NCBI GenBank assembly: GCA_021151625.1
Contig: JAGKWY010000026.1
Span: 1-49,012 of the forward strand
DNA: 49,012 nt
Direction of reading: 5' to 3'
DNA from: Gammaproteobacteria bacterium
Lineage (GTDB): Bacteria > Pseudomonadota > Gammaproteobacteria > Pseudomonadales > Cellvibrionaceae
In this document: positions 44,199 through 49,012 of the stretch, in pieces
Layout: each line of letters opens with the position of its first letter
Numbering within the stretch: position 1 is the stretch's first letter
Made by a program: the position numbers and the translations under genes
The notes under the pieces: generated by a model
The model's input: only the letters and a program-made list of their open reading frames with translations
Told to the model about the DNA's origin: nothing
The model's database searches: none

Positions 44199-45143
44199 TT
44201 ATTTAGCTCCGCGCTTGGTCAATTCGGCCGCCGCGTTATCAGCGGTATAAACAGCGCCGCCCATCTTGATCCACTTATCAAATTCTTTTTTGCCACCGCG
44301 AAATTCATTAATCACATCGAACGCAGGGCCACCGAGGTGCGGGCTTAATTCGACAGACACATTAATTTCACCAGCAACAATGGCTTTCAGTGCATCATCA
44401 ACCGCATCCACAGACACAATTAAAATATCTTTGCCCGGTTGCAAGCCTGCTTCTTTCACTGCTTGAATTGCACCCAGCGCCATCTCATCGTTATGTGCCC
44501 AAATTGCACAAATACCCTTGCCACCGCCTTCGGCTTTCAGCATGGTCTCCATCACTTCCTTACCTTTCGCGCGCGTAAATTCTGCCGTCTGGCTGCGCAC
44601 AATTTTGGTTTCCGGAAATTTTGCAATGGTTTCATTAAAACCTTTCATACGCCCCAAAGCCGCACTGGAGCCCACAGTGCCTTGTAACTCCAGAATGCTG
44701 CACTTGCCCTGGGTTTTTTCGGTAAGCCAGGTTGCAGCGCGCTGGCCTTCCACTTCAAAGTCGGGTGCGATGCGGGTGAGATAGAGTGAATGATCAGTAA
44801 CGGAAACGTTGCGATCCAGAATCACCACTGGAATACGCGCGCGTTTTGCTTCCATCAATACTGGTTGCCAACCGGTTTCAACCACCGGCGCAATTAAAAT
44901 CGCATCCACACGCTGCGCAATAAAACTGCGCACCGCTTTAATCTGGTTTTCCTGCTTTTGTTGCGCATCGGAAAATTTCAGCGTGATGCCGCGTTTCTCC
45001 GCTTCGGCTTTTACCGATTCAGAAAAGCTGGTGCGCCAACCTGACTCTGAACCTACCTGCGCAAAACCCACAGTAATTGCATTAGCAGTCGCGCTGATGC
45101 CGATAGCGGCAGCGAGCGTAAGCGTTTTAAATAAAGCTTTCAT
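44199..45143 (-). CDS. ytfQ: Sugar-binding periplasmic protein, YtfQ-like
   Basis: The 314-residue protein has signal peptide MKALFKTLTLAAAIGISATANA. The mature type I binding fold has VGFAQVGSESGWR, QQKQENQIKAVRSF, APVVETGWQPVL, ELQGTVGSSAA and NDEMALGAIQAVKEAGLQPGKDIL, near-identical to E. coli YtfQ, which binds galactofuranose. It should deliver a furanose or pentose (galactofuranose, arabinofuranose or L-arabinose) to YtfRT/YjfF. The oxidative-pathway genes upstream favour L-arabinose or another aldopentose. Confidence 0.92.
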   Translation of the reverse strand: MKALFKTLTLAAAIGISATANAITVGFAQVGSESGWRTSFSESVKAEAEKRGITLKFSDAQQKQENQIKAVRSFIAQRVDAILIAPVVETGWQPVLMEAKRARIPVVILDRNVSVTDHSLYLTRIAPDFEVEGQRAATWLTEKTQGKCSILELQGTVGSSAALGRMKGFNETIAKFPETKIVRSQTAEFTRAKGKEVMETMLKAEGGGKGICAIWAHNDEMALGAIQAVKEAGLQPGKDILIVSVDAVDDALKAIVAGEINVSVELSPHLGGPAFDVINEFRGGKKEFDKWIKMGGAVYTADNAAAELTKRGAK

Positions 45144-45200
45144 GGTGGACCTCGTGTAATAAATGGTTTTATTTACATTATTAAGTTTTTTTACGGGCGT

Positions 45201-45824
45201 CTAAATCCAGCCGCCATCAACGATGAAGTGCTGTGCGGTACATAAACGGCTATCGTCGGAGGCCAGAAATAACGCCATAGCGCTAATGTCTTCCGGCATT
45301 ACCGATTTTTTTAAACACTGGTTTTCTAAAATATTTTTGCCGGGCATACCGCCCTGGGTTGCATACCAACTCATGGAGCCCAAATTAATAATCGAACCGC
45401 CGCCCAGCTCAAGCATATGTTCGTACACTGCCTGTGCCGCAAAAAAATGGTGGCGCAAATTGACTGCCAGGCGCTCGTTCCAGTAATCCACTGTGACAGA
45501 GCGAAAATCGTGGCGGGTATCATTGGCGGCGTTGTTGACCAAGATATTGATTGGTCCGACATCGTTATAAATTTGTTTAATGGTCGCTTGCAGCCTGGGA
45601 ATATTTAATAAGTTGCAGCGGTAATAGCGCGGTGGAATGTTATCGGCGCGATGGCTCAACTGTTCTACCAGCTTGTGTGCATCTTCATCGCGAATATCGA
45701 TAAAACACACCTGTGCGCCCTGATGGCAAAATGTTTCTACCAGGCTCGCGCCAATACCCGAAGCACCGCCGGTAATCAGCACAATTTTGTATTTCAAACT
45801 CGGGTATTGATTGGTGAGAGACAT
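45201..45824 (-). CDS. SDR sugar dehydrogenase, XylB-like, lacking the YxxxK segment
   Basis: The product has 207 residues from ATG 45824; GTG 45836, overlapping the dehydratase stop, is also possible. Cofactor motif TGGASGIG (18-25), VNNAAND (96-102) and GGGSIINLGSMSW (141-153) match D-xylose/L-arabinose 1-dehydrogenases of about 250 residues such as Caulobacter XylB. After TQGGMP (residue 161) it jumps to GKNILENQCLKK. About 42 residues are missing in frame, including the catalytic Tyr and Lys. The rest (PEDISAMALFLASDDSRLCTAQHFIVDGGW) is normal. It binds NAD at best and is probably inactive, unless this is a local assembly error. Confidence 0.85.
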   Translation of the reverse strand: MSLTNQYPSLKYKIVLITGGASGIGASLVETFCHQGAQVCFIDIRDEDAHKLVEQLSHRADNIPPRYYRCNLLNIPRLQATIKQIYNDVGPINILVNNAANDTRHDFRSVTVDYWNERLAVNLRHHFFAAQAVYEHMLELGGGSIINLGSMSWYATQGGMPGKNILENQCLKKSVMPEDISAMALFLASDDSRLCTAQHFIVDGGWI

Positions 45825-45835
45825 GGGCTTCACCA

Positions 45836-47617
45836 CTAATGCGAATGGCCGGGTACTGCCGCACCGCGACAGCCGACCAGGAAATCAAAGTCGCAGCCTT
45901 CATCGGCTTGCATGACATGTTCGATATAAAGCTGCAAATAACCGCCGGTTTTTTTCTGGATTTTTTGTGCGCGCAGTTGATCGAGTCGTGCAGTAATTTC
46001 TTCAGCGCTAACTTCCAGTTCCAGCGAACCTGCATCGCTATCCAATGCGATCCAGTCGCCATCTTGCACGGCGGCGAGCGGGCCAAATTCTTGCGCTTCC
46101 GGTGCAACATGCAGTACCACGGTTCCAAACGCAGTACCGCTCATGCGCGCATCAGAAATGCGCAACATATCGGTTACGCCTTGTTTTAATAATTTCGGTG
46201 GCAAGCCCATGTTGCCTACCTCCGGCATACCGGGGTAACCCTTGGGGCCGCAATTTTTTAATACCAACACACTACTGGCATCCACATCGAGTGAATCATC
46301 CATAATGCGTTCTTTGTAGTGATCAAAGCTTTCAAACACCACTGCACGACCGCGATGCCTCATTAAATGGGATGATGCCGCGCTGGGTTTTAATACCGCG
46401 CCGCGCGGTGCCAGGTTGCCGCGCAAAATGCAAATGCCACCGCTTGCGCAGAGTGGATTCTCCAGCGGGCGAATAACTTCATCGTTGTAGCAAGGCGCTT
46501 GCGCATTGTTTTCCCACAGGCTTTTTCCATTTGCGGTTAAGCAATCTTTGTGGAGTAAATCGGCATCGCCCAGGCGTTTTAATACGGCTGGTAAACCGCC
46601 AGCGTAATAAAAATCTTCCATTAAAAATTCGCCCGAAGGCTGCAAGTTGACCAGCGTGGGAATTTGTTGGCCATAGGTCTGCCAGTCTTCCAATGTAAGC
46701 GGAATATCCAAACGCGCAGCGATTGCTTTTAAATGAATTACTGCATTGGTGGAGCCACCGATGGCGGCGGTAGTGCGAATGGCATTGATTAGGCTTTCGC
46801 GCGTGAGCAATTGGGAAATACGTAAATCCTCATGCACCATTTCTACAATGCGCATACCGGAAATATAAGCGAGGGTTTTGCGGCGCGCATCCACGGCGGG
46901 AATCGCCGCATTTTGCGGTAGTGATAAACCGAGCGATTCCACCATACAGGCCATAGTGGACGCCGTACCCATGGTGTTGCATGTGCCGGTGGAACGGGAC
47001 ATATCCGCTTCGGCATCCATAAATTCTTGCAGGGAAATTTTTCCGGCTTTGTAGTCTTCACTCATACGCCACACCAGCGTGCCTGAGCCAACATCTTTGC
47101 CTTTGTGTTTGCCATTCAACATGGGGCCACCGGTGACCACAATGGTTGGCAGGTCACAACTCGCAGCGCCCATCACCAATGCGGGCGTGGTTTTATCGCA
47201 GCCGACCAATAGCACCACACCATCGATCGGATTGCCGCGAATGGATTCTTCGACATCCATAGCCGCCAGATTGCGGGTGAGCATGGCGGTGGGGCGCAGG
47301 TTGGATTCGCCATTGGAAAACACCGGAAACTCTACCGGCACACCACCGGCTTCCAGAATGCCACGGCGCACGCTTTCGGCAAGTTCGCGGAAATGACTGT
47401 TGCAGGGCGTCAGTTCTGACCAGGTATTGCAGATACCAATAATGGGTTTGTCCTGGAAGTGATGCTCTGGAATCCCCTGGTTCTTCATCCAACTGCGGTA
47501 CATAAAACCGTTTTTGTCCTGGCTGCCAAACCATTGGGCACTGCGCAGGGGCCTGTTTTTTAAGGCTTGGTCTGGCGAGGTGTTGGCTGAAGGTTTTGTC
47601 TTATTATCGTGGCTCAT
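45836..47617 (-). CDS. IlvD/Edd-family sugar acid dehydratase (L-arabinonate or D-xylonate type)
   Basis: The 593-residue protein has the cysteines expected for the iron-sulfur cluster: GCDKTTPALVMGAASCD, GTCNTMGTASTMACM and KNCGPKGYPGMPEVGNMG. Length fits the pentonate dehydratase branch rather than true IlvD. It would convert an aldonate to a 2-keto-3-deoxy acid, the step after the sugar dehydrogenase and lactonase. It is the first gene of the leftward operon. There is no strong ribosome-binding site before its ATG, but a small upstream frame overlaps it. Confidence 0.88.
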   Translation of the reverse strand: MSHDNKTKPSANTSPDQALKNRPLRSAQWFGSQDKNGFMYRSWMKNQGIPEHHFQDKPIIGICNTWSELTPCNSHFRELAESVRRGILEAGGVPVEFPVFSNGESNLRPTAMLTRNLAAMDVEESIRGNPIDGVVLLVGCDKTTPALVMGAASCDLPTIVVTGGPMLNGKHKGKDVGSGTLVWRMSEDYKAGKISLQEFMDAEADMSRSTGTCNTMGTASTMACMVESLGLSLPQNAAIPAVDARRKTLAYISGMRIVEMVHEDLRISQLLTRESLINAIRTTAAIGGSTNAVIHLKAIAARLDIPLTLEDWQTYGQQIPTLVNLQPSGEFLMEDFYYAGGLPAVLKRLGDADLLHKDCLTANGKSLWENNAQAPCYNDEVIRPLENPLCASGGICILRGNLAPRGAVLKPSAASSHLMRHRGRAVVFESFDHYKERIMDDSLDVDASSVLVLKNCGPKGYPGMPEVGNMGLPPKLLKQGVTDMLRISDARMSGTAFGTVVLHVAPEAQEFGPLAAVQDGDWIALDSDAGSLELEVSAEEITARLDQLRAQKIQKKTGGYLQLYIEHVMQADEGCDFDFLVGCRGAAVPGHSH

Positions 47618-47687
47618 GACTGGCTACATCTAAATTGGCCATTGTTATTAAAATCATGGTTACTAAAGTCATTGTTATTAAAGTCAT
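47604..47687 (-). CDS. Possible leader peptide (uORF) built from 15-bp repeats
   Basis: From the ATG at 47687 an open frame of 27 codons reads MTLIT MTLVT MILIT M and then ANLDVASHEPR, stopping with TAA at 47604, 14 bases inside the dehydratase gene in another frame. The five-residue repeat comes from three 15-bp DNA repeats. The dehydratase ATG has no good ribosome-binding site, so translational coupling to this frame is possible. It could also be an accident of repeats whose length is a multiple of three. Confidence 0.35.
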   Translation of the reverse strand: MTLITMTLVTMILITMANLDVASHEPR

Positions 47688-47688
47688 A
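47644..47688. repeat. Three 15-bp direct repeats upstream of the dehydratase
   Basis: Units at 47644, 47659 and 47674 follow the pattern GTTAyTAAArTCATn without gaps. Two are identical at 13 or more positions and the middle one differs by C for T. They lie 27-71 bases upstream of the dehydratase ATG, and the last runs into GTCATACAATAT (47683-47694), which also occurs at 48953. They look like regulator-binding sites in tandem. Confidence 0.7.
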
Positions 47689-47903
47689 CAATATAGGCTT
47701 GTGACTTTGATGAGCAATGGATATTCCCGGCTTTTACGAATATTTGCCTGATAAGCTTTCCGTCTTTGTAAAACTTTTCACCGCATTGCTTGATTTAATT
47801 GTATTATAATATCAATATAAATCAACCCCTGAATCGGGTATTGGCTAGACTTGTTTTCATGCAGGAATGGTCGCCCGCAATAACCATAAGAGTGAGAGTT
47901 GAT

Positions 47904-48872
47904 ATGCGTTCCCTGATCAAGCCCTTGTTGTTTACGCTTGCTGCTACTGCCAGTGTGGCCCAGGCAGCTAACCCCGTATTTACTGATGTATTTACGGCCG
48001 ACCCGGCGGCCCTGGTGCACAAGGGTAAGGTCTACCTCTACGCCGGTCATGACGAGGCCAGGGACAACACCAAATTCTTTGAAATGCACGACTGGCTGGT
48101 CTGGTCATCTGACGACATGGTCAATTGGCAAGCCCATGGCCCCCTGTTAAAAGTGAAGGATTTCCAATGGGCCAAAGGCGATGCCTGGGCGAGCCAGGTG
48201 ATTGAAAAGAATGGCAAGTTTTATTGGTATATCACCGCGCGCCACAATGACACCAAGCCTGGTTTTGCGATTGGTGTGGCGGTGGGCGATAGCCCGCTCG
48301 GGCCTTTTAAGGATGCGCTGGGCAAGGCGCTGATCACCAATGATATGACTACCGATACGCCCAACGACTGGGATGATATCGACCCTGCGGTTATCACTGA
48401 TGATAAAGGCCAAACCTATTTATTCTGGGGTAATAGCAAGCCGCGTTACGCCAAGCTCAAGCCCAATATGATCGAGCTGGATGGTCCCATCCATGCGATC
48501 CAGGGGTTGCCGGAATTTACCGAGGCAATCTGGGTGCATAAATATAAAGACAACTATTACCTGTCCTACGCCATGGGTTTCCCGGAAAAGCTGGGTTATG
48601 CCATGAGCAAAAGCATCACTGGCCCCTGGGAATACAAAGGCATCCTGAACGAAGTGGCGGGCAATACACCGACTAACCACCAGGCGATTATCGAGTTCAA
48701 TAACAAGCATTACTTCATTTACCACACTGGCGCGGGGCGCCCGGATGGCGGGCAGTATCGCCGCTCGGTGAGTATTGAAGAGCTGTTCTACAACCCGGAT
48801 GGCACCATCAAGCGCATCATCATGACCAGCGAAGGTGTAACTGCGAACAAAGCGGCTGCCAAAGCAAAGTAA
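47904..48872 (+). CDS. Secreted GH43 glycoside hydrolase (arabinosidase/xylosidase type)
   Basis: The product has 322 residues from ATG 47904 (GAGAG upstream); its signal peptide MRSLIKPLLFTLAATASVAQA would be lost within a longer frame. The five-bladed beta-propeller shows the GH43 catalytic triad: Asp33 (FTADPAA), Asp160 (DDIDPAV) and Glu207 (FTEAIWV). It should cleave alpha-L-arabinofuranosyl or beta-xylosyl bonds in the periplasm. It is divergent from the pentose operon, separated by the 15-bp repeats and an AT-rich promoter region with TATAAT at 47805-47810. Exact specificity is not visible. Confidence 0.88.
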   Translation: MRSLIKPLLFTLAATASVAQAANPVFTDVFTADPAALVHKGKVYLYAGHDEARDNTKFFEMHDWLVWSSDDMVNWQAHGPLLKVKDFQWAKGDAWASQVIEKNGKFYWYITARHNDTKPGFAIGVAVGDSPLGPFKDALGKALITNDMTTDTPNDWDDIDPAVITDDKGQTYLFWGNSKPRYAKLKPNMIELDGPIHAIQGLPEFTEAIWVHKYKDNYYLSYAMGFPEKLGYAMSKSITGPWEYKGILNEVAGNTPTNHQAIIEFNNKHYFIYHTGAGRPDGGQYRRSVSIEELFYNPDGTIKRIIMTSEGVTANKAAAKAK

Positions 48873-48894
48873 AAGGCTGCGAAATAGGCGAAAT

Positions 48895-48934
48895 CTATCC
48901 CCTGATAGCCGCGAAACCGATTGACAGGGGATAG
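48895..48934 (+). terminator. Hairpin after the GH43 gene
   Basis: CTATCCCCTG (48895-48904) pairs perfectly with CAGGGGATAG (48925-48934) around a 20-base loop. No T run follows, so it may be a weak terminator or an mRNA-protecting 3' structure. Confidence 0.4.
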
Positions 48935-48947
48935 GCTTGTTGAGATT

Positions 48948-48964
48948 ATATTGTCATACAATAT
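48948..48964. promoter_or_regulatory. Palindromic operator candidate ATATTGTCATACAATAT
   Basis: Two 7-base arms, ATATTGT and ACAATAT, flank CAT in a perfect inverted repeat. Twelve bases of it (GTCATACAATAT) recur at 47683-47694, ahead of the leftward pentose operon. The form resembles sites of GntR-type sugar regulators such as AraR, but no such regulator is in the window. It probably governs the next gene to the right, outside the window. Confidence 0.5.
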
Positions 48965-49012
48965 TAATATCCTCTGATGAGTCAATATTAATAAAATAAT
49001 AGTAAGTAGCAT

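Noticed and set aside
47644..47688. Three direct repeats as the beginning of a CRISPR array
   Set aside because: The units are 15 bp, directly adjacent without spacers, and no cas gene is present.
1..49012. tRNA, rRNA, transposase, integrase or phage genes
   Set aside because: None was recognised in the window on either strand. The palindromic elements at 3031 and 44081 are the only repeat-type mobile candidates and carry no transposase.

Overview
The window looks like a chromosomal segment of a polysaccharide-degrading gammaproteobacterium of the Cellvibrio type. The evidence is the set of TonB-dependent receptors, secreted multi-domain carbohydrate-active enzymes joined by poly-serine linkers, FAD-dependent halogenase-like genes paired with a receptor, and a YtfQRT/YjfF-type sugar importer. 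The genus is an inference; no rRNA or other marker gene is present.

Layout. (1) 1-8.3 kb: start of a lipoprotein running off the left edge, an unknown secreted/anchored protein, a BtuB-like receptor preceded by a large palindromic element, and a two-gene unit encoding a DUF1080 protein and a 1087-residue DUF1080-like/cytochrome c/beta-propeller protein. (2) 7.5-12.5 kb: two divergent L,D-transpeptidases, then a divergent tubulin/FtsZ-superfamily GTPase whose reading frame is broken exactly in the first nucleotide-binding loop. (3) 12.5-22 kb: small stress or housekeeping genes (VOC, AraC/GyrI, a GyrI-like gene with an internal amber codon, YCII/DGPF, DUF1428, two GFA-type zinc proteins, a KefB/C-like antiporter, GNAT, DUF4256, Nudix, MAPEG) and an ECF42-type sigma factor. 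(4) 22-38 kb: what I read as an alpha-glucan locus, probably for alpha-1,3-glucan: SLC45-like sugar transporter, TonB-dependent receptor, two halogenase-like flavoproteins, GH97 alpha-glucosidase, a secreted GH87-type beta-helix enzyme with several accessory domains, and a LacI regulator. A 38-bp double operator occurs in two nearly identical copies, one between the transporter and the receptor and one ahead of GH97. (5) 38-40.3 kb: a periplasmic binding-protein-like gene, a glutathione transferase and an unknown gene. (6) 40.4-49 kb: a leftward operon for a pentose or furanose sugar (IlvD/Edd dehydratase, SDR sugar dehydrogenase, ytfQ, ytfR, ytfT, yjfF) with a divergent secreted GH43 enzyme.

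How the genes may work together. In the alpha-glucan locus, GH87 would cut polymer outside the cell, the receptor import oligosaccharides across the outer membrane, GH97 release glucose in the periplasm, and the MFS carrier take up the product. In the pentose locus, GH43 would release arabinose or xylose, YtfQRT/YjfF import it, and the dehydrogenase and dehydratase start oxidative catabolism. The dehydrogenase, however, lacks its catalytic YxxxK segment.

Most noteworthy: the tubulin-like gene and its frameshift, the duplicated operator, the active-site deletion in the sugar dehydrogenase, a repeat-built upstream reading frame overlapping the dehydratase start, and two large palindromic elements. 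Several genes appear broken (frameshift, amber, ochre, deletion). Some could be sequencing errors, so the raw reads matter.
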